Source of the DNA: JAPPHA01 sp963662705
GTDB taxonomy: Bacteria; Pseudomonadota; Alphaproteobacteria; Rhodobacterales; Rhodobacteraceae
Length of the DNA stretch: 64,000 nucleotides
Direction of reading: 5' to 3'
NCBI GenBank assembly: GCA_963662705.2
Contig: OY759767.1
Coordinates: 3,100,001 to 3,164,000, forward strand
Shown: in pieces, positions 7,942 through 16,670 of the stretch
Layout: every line of letters begins with the position of its first letter
How positions within the stretch are numbered: position 1 is the stretch's first letter
Notes under the pieces: model-generated
Told to the model about the DNA's origin: nothing
Databases searched by the model: none
What the model saw: only the letters and a program-made list of their open reading frames with translations
Made by a program: the position numbers and the translations under genes

Positions 7942-10371
7942 TCAAGGAAAACTTCCCAAGTGAACGTCGGCTGGAACGCGCACGCCGGACACGTCCAGTT
8001 CATATTGCCCGAACAAGACATGGGATCGATCCAGCGTCTCCTGGCATCGGACGAATCCGTAGCCCATGGCCCGTCCGGCATTGTGGCCGAATCCTCCGCT
8101 GGTCAGCCAGCCGACACTCTGACCGTTCCGGATAATGGCCTCTCCGCCAACCAGTTCGACGCCCGGTCGCCCGGTCGAAAATCCCGCCCAGATCTTCGTC
8201 ACTCCAACCCTTCGTTGCCGGATCAATGCATCTCGACCTTTGAAGTCCCCTCCCCGATCGATGCCGGTTGCCCACTCGAGACCTGCCTCCAGGGGAGTCG
8301 TGTCAGGCCCGATGTCAGATCCCCAGGCGGGACGGCCTTCTTCGAGCCGAAGACTCTCGAGACATAGATTGCCTGCAAGTCTCAGCCCGAATTCCTGCCC
8401 CGATTCGACAAGCACCCGGTAGACCGTCCTTGCAGCACCGATTGGCACATGCAATTCCCAGACTGGCCCGGCAGACGATGTCATGTGAATCGCCAGGCAG
8501 CTTTCAGGGCCGATTCGAATATGCCGCGCGCGGCCGGCTGGAAACCCTCCTTCCGAAACGTCGTCCGGGGTTGACGAGCCCAATATGGCGCGCCCTTCCG
8601 GACCAAGGAGGGTGAGAGCACAGGAGTCCTCGGTGCCATCCCGGAGTTCGAACCGGTCCGCGTCATCGCTCCACCTGCGAATCCAGTCCGAAATCCGGGT
8701 CGCCGTTCCGACACCGCCAAACAGGTAATAGTCGTCGGGGGCAACTCGCGCCACCAGGGCATCACACTCGATCCCTCCCCTGTCGTTCAGCATCGGTGAA
8801 TGGACGGCCGTTTCAACGGGACCCGAAACCTCGCCGGCGGCGACCCTTTTCAAAGCCTCGCACGCGTCCGGACCCGTGATCCGGAGCTTGGCGCACGATG
8901 ACCTGTCGAGAAGCACGGCGGTCGTCGTCGCGGCACGGGTTTCCCCCGCAACCGCCTCGTTCATGGACGTCGTTCCGACGCCCGGGGACGCGAACCGTTT
9001 GTCTCCCTGGTCCCGGCCGGCGAACCAGTCGACCTGTTCCCAGCCGAATTTTTCGCCGAACCGGCCGCCTGCCGACTTGAGTTCATCGTGCAGGACCAGG
9101 TGTCGGTACGGGCGTCCGGCAACGGCATTTCCCCGCGGCCGCGCCAGGGTATAGTGGGCGGCGTAGGCGTCGCGCGTACGTCTCCCGACCCAGTCCCTGT
9201 TCCGGTGGGGCGCGCCGAACCTGCGAATGTCGACGGGCCCGAGATCGAATGGCGGCTCGCGTTCGCAGACCAGCCTCGCCAACGCCATGCCGGCACCGCC
9301 CGCCGCCGCGATCCCGAAGGCGTTGAAGCCCGCGCCGACATAGAAATTCCGCAGTTCCGGAGCCTCTCCGAGGATGAAATTTCCGTCGGGAGTGAAACTC
9401 TCCGGCCCGTTGATCAGCTGCCGAACGCCGGCGGTCTTCAGTGCCGGCACCCGGTCGATTGCGGGTTGCATCAGCTGCTCAAATTGATCCCAGTCCGGGG
9501 GAAGAAGGCAAAAGTGAGAATCATCCTGTTTGCCTCCCCCGGCCCATGGCACCGGATTCGGTTCATATCCTCCCATCACAAGCTTACCGGCATCCTCCTT
9601 GAAATAGGTTAGCCGGTCAGGGTCCCTCAGCGTCGGCAGAGTGGTGGGTAATCCGGCAACAGGAGTCGTGACCAGGTATTGATGCAACAGGGGAACCAGC
9701 GGGACAGACACTCCGACCGAAGCGGCAAGCCAACGCGTCCATTGCCCGGCACAGCAAATCACCGCGCCGCAGGTGATGCGCCCCCTGCCGGTTTCGACCG
9801 CCGTGACCGCCTTCCCGCACGAATCGATTTCTACTGACAAGACCTCGGTGTTTTCCAGGATCCTGACACCGGTCATCCGCGCGCCTTTCGCAAGCGCGGC
9901 GGTCAGGTCCGATGGATTGACCTGTCCGTCGGTGGGCAGGAATGTCGCTCCGACGACGTCATCCGTCGACATGGGTGGCCACAAAGTTCGGGCTTCGCCC
10001 GGAGTCAGGACCTCCATGTCCAGGCCGAACGATCGGGCGAGGGATGCCTGGCGCCGAAGTTCTTTCAGTCGATCCGGACAGCACGCCAGTCTCAGTCCGC
10101 CGGTCATTTTCCACCCGGTGGCGATTCCGGTCTCGGCCTCGATTCGCTGGTACAAGTCAACCGAGTACCTGAGCAATTCTGTGATGCACGAGTGCGCGCG
10201 CAGTTGCCCGACCAAGCCGGCAGCGTGAAAGGTGGTCCCCGAAGTCAGGGAACGGCGTTCAAGAAGAACAGTGTCAGTCCACCCGAGCTTGCCGAGGTGA
10301 TACGCGGTCGAACAGCCGGCAACACCGCCGCCGATGATGACCACACCTGCCGTATCCGGTAACGCGCCCAC
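7942..10371 (-). CDS. FAD-dependent demethylase with GcvT domain (dimethylglycine/sarcosine dehydrogenase-like)
   Basis: An 809-residue two-part enzyme. The N-terminal DAO-type FAD domain starts VVIIGGGVAGCSTAYHL and has GTTFHAAGL, whose His is the site of covalent flavin attachment in mammalian dimethylglycine dehydrogenase. After a connector (FAO_M type, DWVGRRTRDAYAAHYT) comes the C-terminal GcvT-like folate domain, with GRAILGSSTPDD, GLEWATGI and GGFGHNAGRAMGYGFV. The architecture and length match dimethylglycine dehydrogenase, which moves the removed methyl group to tetrahydrofolate. It lies eight bases downstream of the kinase-like gene and is probably co-transcribed with it. The exact N-methyl substrate is unknown. 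Confidence 0.85.
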   Translation of the reverse strand: MGALPDTAGVVIIGGGVAGCSTAYHLGKLGWTDTVLLERRSLTSGTTFHAAGLVGQLRAHSCITELLRYSVDLYQRIEAETGIATGWKMTGGLRLACCPDRLKELRRQASLARSFGLDMEVLTPGEARTLWPPMSTDDVVGATFLPTDGQVNPSDLTAALAKGARMTGVRILENTEVLSVEIDSCGKAVTAVETGRGRITCGAVICCAGQWTRWLAASVGVSVPLVPLLHQYLVTTPVAGLPTTLPTLRDPDRLTYFKEDAGKLVMGGYEPNPVPWAGGGKQDDSHFCLLPPDWDQFEQLMQPAIDRVPALKTAGVRQLINGPESFTPDGNFILGEAPELRNFYVGAGFNAFGIAAAGGAGMALARLVCEREPPFDLGPVDIRRFGAPHRNRDWVGRRTRDAYAAHYTLARPRGNAVAGRPYRHLVLHDELKSAGGRFGEKFGWEQVDWFAGRDQGDKRFASPGVGTTSMNEAVAGETRAATTTAVLLDRSSCAKLRITGPDACEALKRVAAGEVSGPVETAVHSPMLNDRGGIECDALVARVAPDDYYLFGGVGTATRISDWIRRWSDDADRFELRDGTEDSCALTLLGPEGRAILGSSTPDDVSEGGFPAGRARHIRIGPESCLAIHMTSSAGPVWELHVPIGAARTVYRVLVESGQEFGLRLAGNLCLESLRLEEGRPAWGSDIGPDTTPLEAGLEWATGIDRGGDFKGRDALIRQRRVGVTKIWAGFSTGRPGVELVGGEAIIRNGQSVGWLTSGGFGHNAGRAMGYGFVRCQETLDRSHVLFGQYELDVSGVRVPADVHLGSFP

Positions 10372-10379
10372 TGGAAGGA

Positions 10380-11255
10380 TCAGGACTCGAGGTATTGGCC
10401 GTAGGTCGACCTGAACCGGGCAAGGTTGTCTTCGGAGTAGGCACGATAGTCAAAGTCGATGATCGAATGGTTTTCAGACACCATGCTCCACATGGTCTCG
10501 CGCAGGAGCGATGCGCATTTCATTGCGTGGTATTGCTCGAGGAGCTGATCGGTGACCGTACGCGCAAAATAGGTATCGAGCATCCAGCGTTCCTGGGCTT
10601 CATCAAGTTCGTTGTTCGACGCGAGGCCGCCTAGGTCGAAGAGGGGCGAATTGAATCCCGCGTAGTCCCAGTCGATCAACCAGATTTTCGTTCCGTCATC
10701 GATGAAATTCGCCGCGAGAAGATCATTGTGGCCAAAGACGATCTCGACGGGTGACACAGTAATCTCCAGCGTTTCCGCGGCCGCGCGCAACTCCGGCAAC
10801 AGCTGCACATAAGGGCTTTTCACGGCTTCGAGATCAGCTGCATAGTTCCGGATCACGTGAAAGACCCAGAACATCAGGGCAGGCCCGTGGAGATGTTTCG
10901 GGATGTCCGCGTGGCACGAGGTGACAACCGAAAGCGCGCGGTCAAGGGTTTCCCGGTCGCGGAAGTCACGCGCTTCGAGAGTGCGGCCTTCGATGTAGTC
11001 GAGAACCAGGATTCCGGGCTCGTGGTAGACGACTCCGGGGGATATCCCGGCGGCGCTCGCGGCGCGACTGGCCGACAGCTCATTGAAACGCATGATATGG
11101 TGAACAGGAATGTCGTCACCGCAACGGACTACGAAACGGCGCCTCCCGTCTTCTGCAAGGTAGTTGACGTTGGTGATTCCGCCGCTCAGCCTGGTCAGGG
11201 AGACCGGTCCCGACCAAACGGGAAGCGCCCTGATGATTTCAAGATCCTGCTGCAT
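10380..11255 (-). CDS. Choline/aminoglycoside kinase-like phosphotransferase
   Basis: A 291-residue APH-superfamily protein. The N-terminal lobe has LSGGITNVNYLAE and RFVVRCGDD, the nucleotide loop and ATP-contacting strand. The catalytic loop is VFGHNDLLAANFID (HxDxxxxN) and the metal-binding motif is LIDWDYAGFNSPLFDLG, typical of bacterial choline kinase-like proteins (LicA type). It should transfer phosphate from ATP to a small alcohol such as choline, ethanolamine or thiamine. It is directly upstream of a dimethylglycine-dehydrogenase-like gene, so a role with a methylated amine alcohol is plausible but unproven. Confidence 0.8.
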   Translation of the reverse strand: MQQDLEIIRALPVWSGPVSLTRLSGGITNVNYLAEDGRRRFVVRCGDDIPVHHIMRFNELSASRAASAAGISPGVVYHEPGILVLDYIEGRTLEARDFRDRETLDRALSVVTSCHADIPKHLHGPALMFWVFHVIRNYAADLEAVKSPYVQLLPELRAAAETLEITVSPVEIVFGHNDLLAANFIDDGTKIWLIDWDYAGFNSPLFDLGGLASNNELDEAQERWMLDTYFARTVTDQLLEQYHAMKCASLLRETMWSMVSENHSIIDFDYRAYSEDNLARFRSTYGQYLES

Positions 11256-11298
11256 ACGAGATTGTCAGACCTCCGGATCTACCGGTTTGCCGGAAAAC

Positions 11299-11598
11299 TC
11301 ACGAAAGGTCCGGCGGGTTCGCCATGCTCCCGCCACCCGGTCGCCCTGCCCCGGCGCGTTGGCCGCGGCGAGATCCCCGCCGCCGCCTGAGGCCGCGAAG
11401 CAACTTTTCCCGGCCCGGGAGTTCGTCGAGAATGAGTGCCCGCTCATCCGGAGACAGGTCGTTCCATCCATCGATTTCCGCCCGCGTCCGATGACAGCCG
11501 AGACAGATTCCGGCGTCCGGGTGAACCAGGCACACGCTGACACATGGGGAATCGACTTCATTTCTTTTCCAGATTTCCGATGATCGGGCGCTGGTCAT
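11299..11598 (-). CDS. DUF1289 small cysteine protein
   Basis: A 99-residue protein with the DUF1289 signature: SPCVSVCLVHPDAGICLGCH, then RTRAEIDGWNDLSPDER. The four cysteines probably bind metal. Function is unknown; similar proteins are common in Proteobacteria. The C-terminal 30 residues are Arg/Gly-rich and variable. The reading frame overlaps the end of ruvX by 41 bases because no start codon exists in frame nearer the conserved region. Either the overlap is real or a single-base error lies between the two genes. Confidence 0.75.
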   Translation of the reverse strand: MTSARSSEIWKRNEVDSPCVSVCLVHPDAGICLGCHRTRAEIDGWNDLSPDERALILDELPGREKLLRGLRRRRGSRRGQRAGAGRPGGGSMANPPDLS

Positions 11599-12085
11599 CC
11601 GGTAGCTCCTTCAGGTTTCTCATGCGCGCCAGGACACCCTGCAAGATGTAGGCAGCAGCCACGCTGTCAACCACTTCCTTTCTCCGCTTTCGCGACAGGT
11701 CGGCCTCGAGCAGAACCCGTTCCGCGGCGATTGTCGACAACCGTTCGTCCCACAACAATACGGGAATTCCGAGACCTGCGCGGACATTTTCGGCAATCGC
11801 CCTGGCCGACTGGCACCTGGGACCCTCGGAGCCGTCCATGTTTTTGGGGAGGCCGACAACCACGCCGGCGCAGCCGGACTCAGCAGCGATTTCTGCCAGC
11901 CTCGCGACGATTCGCGTGAACGAACCCTTCTTTCGGCGAATTGACTCGCGTGGACTGGCCGCGCACCTCATGCGGTCCGAAACGGCGACACCGATCGTCT
12001 TGTCCCCCAGGTCCAGCGACATGAGCGGATGATTACCGGCGATGTTCGCCGCGAATTCCCGTGGGTCGTCGAATACGCCCGTCAC
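11558..12085 (-). CDS. ruvX: Putative pre-16S rRNA nuclease YqgF / Holliday junction resolvase RuvX
   Basis: RNase-H-fold nuclease of 175 residues that trims the 5' end of 16S rRNA; the family was first described as a Holliday junction resolvase. The N-terminal motif SLDLGDKTIGVAVSD carries the first catalytic Asp. VVVGLPKNMDGSEGP and LLWDERLSTIAAERVL give the remaining family blocks, and the C-terminal DSVAAAYILQG holds the last acidic residue. The start overlaps the ccmI stop by four bases (ATGA), so the two are translationally coupled. Downstream, its end overlaps the DUF1289 gene. Confidence 0.9.
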   Translation of the reverse strand: MTGVFDDPREFAANIAGNHPLMSLDLGDKTIGVAVSDRMRCAASPRESIRRKKGSFTRIVARLAEIAAESGCAGVVVGLPKNMDGSEGPRCQSARAIAENVRAGLGIPVLLWDERLSTIAAERVLLEADLSRKRRKEVVDSVAAAYILQGVLARMRNLKELPDDQRPIIGNLEKK

Positions 12086-13152
12086 TGGCCGATGCCCCCG
12101 CTGCCGGGTCGCGAGTCCGCGGGGGTCCCGTTTCCGGCTCCTTTCCCTTCCTCGGAACGTCGGGTGGTATTCCCGCGTTCCGGATTCGCCACCCGATCGT
12201 CCTCATTGAAACCTGCTCCGGTTCGATCCGTTTCAAATGCTTCGGATATGCGGCTGGCCGAGGGGCGATCACTCGCTGCCTCGAGGATCTGTCGGATTTC
12301 CTCTGCCGAAGGACGAACAGCTGCTTCGGAAAGCAGTTGCTGCCAGGTCCGGATCGCCTGCGCCTTGCGCCCGGCCTGCAACAGGGCAATCGCCGAGAGA
12401 TGCCGCGCACGCCTGTTTTCCGGATCCCTCGCGAGCGCCCGCGAGAGGACGGCCTCGGCCTCGGGAGAGATATAGCCCCCTGCCGCGCCAATCATGTAGA
12501 CGGCAAGGTCATTGAAGTCCTCGGCCCCTGCTTCGGTACCCAGCGCATCGATCAAGCGCGCCTGGACCTGCCTGGCCTCGAACAGCCGGCCAAGTCTTGC
12601 CTCGTGCCTAGCGAGGAGTCTCAACCCGGTCACGTCATCGGGACGGGACGAGACGACAGCCCGGAGCTGCCGAACGAGTTCTTCCTCCTGTTCTGCCGGC
12701 TCGATTGCCGGGACACGCACCGTACGCTCGGCATCAAGCTGACCGGGACGATTTGCATTCATCACGCGTATCCGTTCTGACAGCGGAAGGTCGGGCAACC
12801 CCGGCGAGCCGACCAGGCCGTAGAGGCCAAGGCTGCCAACGCCCAGGAAAACCACGAGGAGCGCGACCGCAATGCGGGTTGCGGTCCTGCCGGCGGGACC
12901 GGGTTCGGATTCTTCGCGAGATCTCCTGTCGGCAGCGAGGATTCGCCGCGAGATTTCAAGACGTGTCGGACCCGCCTGATCTTCCGTAAGCACACCGCGA
13001 GCGACATCCGCGTCAACCGAAGCCAACTGGTCCTTGAATACGTCCAGATCGTGCGACGATGGCGTCCCGAAGGATTCCTTCCCGCTTACGAGCGGCCTGA
13101 CGGCGGCAGCGATCACGGCGGCCAGGATTAGTCCGATGACGAGCCAGAACAT
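12082..13152 (-). CDS. ccmI: Cytochrome c maturation protein CcmI
   Basis: Membrane-anchored apocytochrome c chaperone. The N-terminus MFWLVIGLILAAVIAAAVRP is a transmembrane segment. It is followed by the conserved cytoplasmic region DVFKDQLASVDADVARGVLT, then a second membrane segment (IAVALLVVFLGVGSLGLYGL). The C-terminal tetratricopeptide-like region includes DVTGLRLLARHEARLGRLFE and ALARDPENRRARHLSAIALL. Length is about 356 residues. I chose the start at 13152 because families begin at this membrane segment; a start at 13182 is possible. No other ccm gene is near. An IS21 element is inserted 168 bases upstream. Confidence 0.85.
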   Translation of the reverse strand: MFWLVIGLILAAVIAAAVRPLVSGKESFGTPSSHDLDVFKDQLASVDADVARGVLTEDQAGPTRLEISRRILAADRRSREESEPGPAGRTATRIAVALLVVFLGVGSLGLYGLVGSPGLPDLPLSERIRVMNANRPGQLDAERTVRVPAIEPAEQEEELVRQLRAVVSSRPDDVTGLRLLARHEARLGRLFEARQVQARLIDALGTEAGAEDFNDLAVYMIGAAGGYISPEAEAVLSRALARDPENRRARHLSAIALLQAGRKAQAIRTWQQLLSEAAVRPSAEEIRQILEAASDRPSASRISEAFETDRTGAGFNEDDRVANPERGNTTRRSEEGKGAGNGTPADSRPGSGGIGQ

Positions 13153-13314
13153 TGGAAATTGGCAACTCCCATTGGCGTTCAATGACGCTCGCGACCCGGC
13201 CCGGTTTCAGCCGGATGTGCCTCGCGCCGCCGCGGGCATTCGTACCGTTTTTCGGTTGATCCGGGAAGTGGCGCCGCTGCCGGCGCACATGCACGACCTT
13301 CTGACGGCTCAGGT

Positions 13315-13319
13315 ACGAC
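13315..13319. repeat. Target-site duplication ACGAC, ccmI side
   Basis: ACGAC immediately outside the TGTTAA end of the IS21-family element. The same five bases follow the opposite end at 17582-17586, as expected from a single insertion. Confidence 0.85.
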
Positions 13320-13365
13320 TGTTAACGGTTTTTGAGAAGCGCGGGATTTTGGGTGGTATTGCGCG
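13320..13365. repeat. IS21 terminal inverted repeat, Toprim-gene end
   Basis: Begins TGTTAACGG and includes GGGTGGTATTGCGCG. It matches the reverse complement of 17536-17581 at 31 of 46 positions with no gaps; the best block is the inner 25 bases. Confidence 0.8.
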
Positions 13366-13600
13366 TTTTCTGGTTTAGTCGGTCTGTCCTGGCGATCGAA
13401 TCTGGGCCATCGGGGATGTTTTCGTTGTGCGTGGTTGGCCTGCACTGGACGGTTTTCTTTCCCGTCGGCCTGTTCGGCAGGGTGTTTTCGGAGGTTTGAT
13501 TCGGGCGTCGGTTGACGTGCCATGCGAGCGGGGAACTTCTTTCATCGGGCTTTTCGGGGTTTCGGCCCGGTGCCGCGGCCTTGCTCGGGAGCGTTGCCGC

Positions 13601-14362
13601 TCATTCCCTGACGATGTCATTCCAGTCCATGCTGTCGGGAGGTCTGCGTCTTTCGAGCCTGACGTGATCGGGCAGGACGACGGCTTTGCGGATGGCTTCG
13701 CCCTGTCGGTCCCCGGCCTCGTCGCCGTCCTGTGCGAGCACGAGGGCCTCGAGGTTTGGAAGGATATTGGCGGCATGCTGGATCTGGGCGCACTGGGATC
13801 GTGACGGCGCGCCTGCGGTGGAGAGGAAGGCATGGTCGGGCGGGCAGTGTTCGAGTTGAGCGATGCTGAGAGCATCAAGGCCGCTTTCGGTGACGACGAG
13901 CGCCCGCAGGGATGCGGCTTGTGTTGCGGCGTGGATGGCACAGAGGGCCCGTGTTCCGCCGGTTGCGAAGCGGCGTGGCCCGTCGGGGGGCGCGATCTCG
14001 AAGCCGGTGAGAGAGCGGTGCCGGTCCCGGTGGGCGAACAGGACCCGTCCGTTCCGGTCGCAGCGGATGGTCGGGCGTGTGGTTTTCAGCGTGTGCGCCG
14101 TGATGCCGCGGCTGATCAGCCATGGCGGCGCGGGATGGGGTTTCGCGGCCTTCCAGGTGTCGCGGAAGGATGCCGCGGCCTGCGGGGCGGTGGTTTGGGA
14201 CGGTGCGAACCGGTCCCGGATATCGGCGAAGGTCAGGCCCCTGTTGACCATGAAGTCGATGATGGTTCCGTTGTCGGTGTTGTCCTGTGTGTTGAAGTAG
14301 ACCCAGTGTCCGTTGCCGCGTTTCCCGAGGACGAGCTTTGGCTGTCCGTCGGCCCGCAACAC
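13601..14362 (-). CDS. Toprim/DUF3991-type protein carried by the IS21 element
   Basis: Primase-like protein without known role in transposition. The N-terminal zinc-finger-like/DUF3991 region is recognisable in GNGHWVYFNTQDNTDNGTII. A Toprim domain follows, with the acidic residue in LVVTESGLDALS and the DxD pair in LVLAQDGDEAGD. These residues coordinate metal in primases, topoisomerases and relaxase-associated proteins. Family similarity extends about 35 residues upstream of the first conventional start (GTG at 14362; region FDALKRRPFEDIAAQWGY). The frame is open with no start codon into the end of istB. Translation may therefore start at a rare codon, by frameshift from istB, or the gene may be 5'-truncated. 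Confidence 0.72.
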   Translation of the reverse strand: MLRADGQPKLVLGKRGNGHWVYFNTQDNTDNGTIIDFMVNRGLTFADIRDRFAPSQTTAPQAAASFRDTWKAAKPHPAPPWLISRGITAHTLKTTRPTIRCDRNGRVLFAHRDRHRSLTGFEIAPPDGPRRFATGGTRALCAIHAATQAASLRALVVTESGLDALSIAQLEHCPPDHAFLSTAGAPSRSQCAQIQHAANILPNLEALVLAQDGDEAGDRQGEAIRKAVVLPDHVRLERRRPPDSMDWNDIVRE

Positions 14363-14468
14363 GGGACAGTTGCGTGTCGAGGCCTTGAGGTCCCGGGCAT
14401 ATCCCCACTGTGCGGCGATGTCTTCGAAGGGCCTGCGCTTGAGGGCGTCGAAGTCGACGCGCGGGCGG

Positions 14469-15170
14469 TCAGTTCCCGGAATGGCGCAACCTCCAGGAGT
14501 CGCTGTCGATGGCGACGATTGTCGCCTTGTGTGTCAGGCGGTCGACGGCGGCGGCGATTCCGGCGGCGCCGGGGAAGACCCGGTCCCACTGTGCGAAGCC
14601 GAGGGATGTTGTGATCATGGTGGAGCGTCTGCGGTAGCGCCGGGCGATGATGGTGTAGAGGATGTCGGCGAGGCGGCTGTCGAGCCTGATGTAGCCGATT
14701 TCGTCGAGGACGAGGAGGCGCGGGCGCGCGAGCACGGTGAGGCGGTGCAGGAGCGCCTGCCTGCTGTCGAGGGCGGCGAGGTCTGCGAGCAGGTTTGGCG
14801 CGGCCTCGAACCGCACGGTGTGTCCGCGCAGGAGCGCCTGGTGGGCGATGTTGGCGGCGATCATGGTCTTTCCGGTTCCCTGCCCGCCGACGAGCACGGC
14901 GTTGTCTGCACGGCTGATGAAGGCGAGGGTCATCAGTTCACCGATGGCTTCGCGGTCGATGTCGCGCGGCCATGTCCAGTCGAAGTCGGCCAGTGGGGAG
15001 AAGGCCGGGAGCCGGGCGGCGGCGCGTCGTCGTTCGAAGCTGCGGGCGCGTCGCTCGTGCTCCTCGTTGGTGATGAGGTCCTCGAGCCAGTCGGCCTCGG
15101 CGACCTCTCCCCAGCGGGCGAGCAGTCCATGCAGGCCGAGAGCACGGGCACGGTCCTCGAGGGTGATCAT
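14469..15170 (-). CDS. istB: IS21 helper ATPase IstB
   Basis: AAA+ ATPase that assists the IstA transposase in target capture. It has 233 residues with Walker A VGGQGTGKTMIA, Walker B RLLVLDEIGYI and the sensor region STMITTSLGFAQWDRVFP. The N-terminal helical domain (LEDRARALGLHGLLARW) resembles the IstA-interacting region of the family. Its start overlaps the istA stop by four bases (ATGA). All motifs are intact, so the element could still be active. Confidence 0.95.
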   Translation of the reverse strand: MITLEDRARALGLHGLLARWGEVAEADWLEDLITNEEHERRARSFERRRAAARLPAFSPLADFDWTWPRDIDREAIGELMTLAFISRADNAVLVGGQGTGKTMIAANIAHQALLRGHTVRFEAAPNLLADLAALDSRQALLHRLTVLARPRLLVLDEIGYIRLDSRLADILYTIIARRYRRRSTMITTSLGFAQWDRVFPGAAGIAAAVDRLTHKATIVAIDSDSWRLRHSGN

Positions 15171-16663
15171 TCCGGTTTTCCTTTCTTCCTGTTCTTCATG
15201 GCGCGTTCATAGGCTTCGAGGCCGGTCGCGCGCGGGGTGGTGATGCCGGGGTCGGCGGCATCGGCTCCGAGTTCCGGCGGCAGCCTGCCGGCGCCGCGGT
15301 CGGTCTCGAGAATGCGGATGACGGTGTTGGGATGGGGCGAGCCGCGCTCCAGCGCGCGGGCGATGGCCCGGTCGAGTTCATCGGCGCCATGACTGTCGAG
15401 CAGGCGTGTCAGGGTTCGCGCGATCGTCGCGACGTTGTCGTTGCGCGCGCCTGCGGCGGCGAGGAGGCCCTGTGCACGGGGGACGGCGCGGATCAGCCGG
15501 TCCCGGGTCCCCATGGCCCGTCCGTGCCGCTTGCTGGCGATGAGCGCCTTGACATGTTCGGGATCGTCGATCTGCCGCTTGCTGTCCCATGAGCGCTTGT
15601 GGGCCGCGACCTCGCGCTCCCCGTCGAGGATGCGGACCCGCTCGGGAGAGGCCACGACCGTGAGGGTGGCGCCGACATGTTTGTGCGGTACGCTGTAATC
15701 GTTGGTGTCGAAGCGGGCATAGGGGGTCTTTCCGATCCGCACCGGGCAGATTTCGTCGGTCGGGAAGGGTACATCGGGCAGCGGGACCAGCAGCTCGCGC
15801 TCCCGGGCGAAGGCGTCCCCGACCGTGATATCGTCATCCTGCGGCCACGGGCGCTCGAGGGCCGGGCCGAAGCACCATTCCAGGGCGTCGGCGTTGAGTT
15901 GGTCGAGCGGGGTGTTGATGTCGCGCCCGGCCATGAATGCCGAGCGGACATAGCGGATATTCCGCTCGACGCGTCCCTTCTCCTGTGGCCGGCGCGGCCA
16001 GGTGACCGGTGCCTCGAAGGCATAATGGCCGGCGAAGGCGAGGAATGTCGGGTTGTAGGTGATGGCCGGGCCGCGCCGCGCGGTCACCACGCTCTTGAGG
16101 TTGTCGTAGAGCAGGGAACGGGGAACACCGCCAAAGGCTTCGAAGGCGGCGACATGGCCGGCGAGGAAGGCGCTCATGTCCGCGGTGTAGGACAGGCGCA
16201 GGAAGCTGCACCGTGAATAGCTCAAGGTCATGACGAAGCCCATCAGCTTGCGCTCGGCCCGGCCGATGGTGACCCGCCCGAGATCGACCCAGTCGACCTG
16301 GGCCTGCTCGGCCGGGAGGAAGTTGAGCCGCATCGACGCCTCGGGTTTCTTCTGCGGCCTCAGTCCGAGGTCGCGCAGGAGGTGGCGGAAGTGGTCCAGC
16401 CCGCCGGTGTAGCCCCGCTGCCGGACCTGCTCGTGGAGAACCCTGGCCGAGAGGCCCGGTTCCTTCTCGAACTGTTCCGTGATGAACGGGATGTAGGGGT
16501 CGATCATCTTCGTCCGCGAACGGCGCGGCACACCGGCGCCGCCGAGCGCACGTCTCACCGTGCTGTGATGGATGTTGAGATGCCGCGCGATGGTCCCGAC
16601 GGGCCAGCCTTCGGCCCGGTGCAGGCGCAGGATCTCGCTGCGGGTCTGTTGGTCGATTGCCAT
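15167..16663 (-). CDS. istA: IS21 transposase IstA
   Basis: DDE transposase of 498 residues. It begins MAIDQQTRSEILRLHRAEG, an N-terminal helix-turn-helix (WPVGTIARHLNIHHSTVRRA). The rve-type catalytic core shows the first Asp in AQVDWVDLGRV, the second in RSLLYDNLKSVV and the Glu in PQEKGRVERNI. A C-terminal beta-barrel and basic tail follow. The start at 16663 is preceded by AAAGGAG at ten bases. Upstream in-frame extension exists but is the overlapping part of the zinc-ribbon gene. All catalytic residues are present. Confidence 0.95.
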   Translation of the reverse strand: MAIDQQTRSEILRLHRAEGWPVGTIARHLNIHHSTVRRALGGAGVPRRSRTKMIDPYIPFITEQFEKEPGLSARVLHEQVRQRGYTGGLDHFRHLLRDLGLRPQKKPEASMRLNFLPAEQAQVDWVDLGRVTIGRAERKLMGFVMTLSYSRCSFLRLSYTADMSAFLAGHVAAFEAFGGVPRSLLYDNLKSVVTARRGPAITYNPTFLAFAGHYAFEAPVTWPRRPQEKGRVERNIRYVRSAFMAGRDINTPLDQLNADALEWCFGPALERPWPQDDDITVGDAFARERELLVPLPDVPFPTDEICPVRIGKTPYARFDTNDYSVPHKHVGATLTVVASPERVRILDGEREVAAHKRSWDSKRQIDDPEHVKALIASKRHGRAMGTRDRLIRAVPRAQGLLAAAGARNDNVATIARTLTRLLDSHGADELDRAIARALERGSPHPNTVIRILETDRGAGRLPPELGADAADPGITTPRATGLEAYERAMKNRKKGKPE

Positions 16664-16670
16664 GGAACTG

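Noticed and set aside
13832..14614. Plus-strand frame within the IS21 element
   Set aside because: Antisense to the Toprim gene and the end of istB; Gly/Arg-rich without domain.
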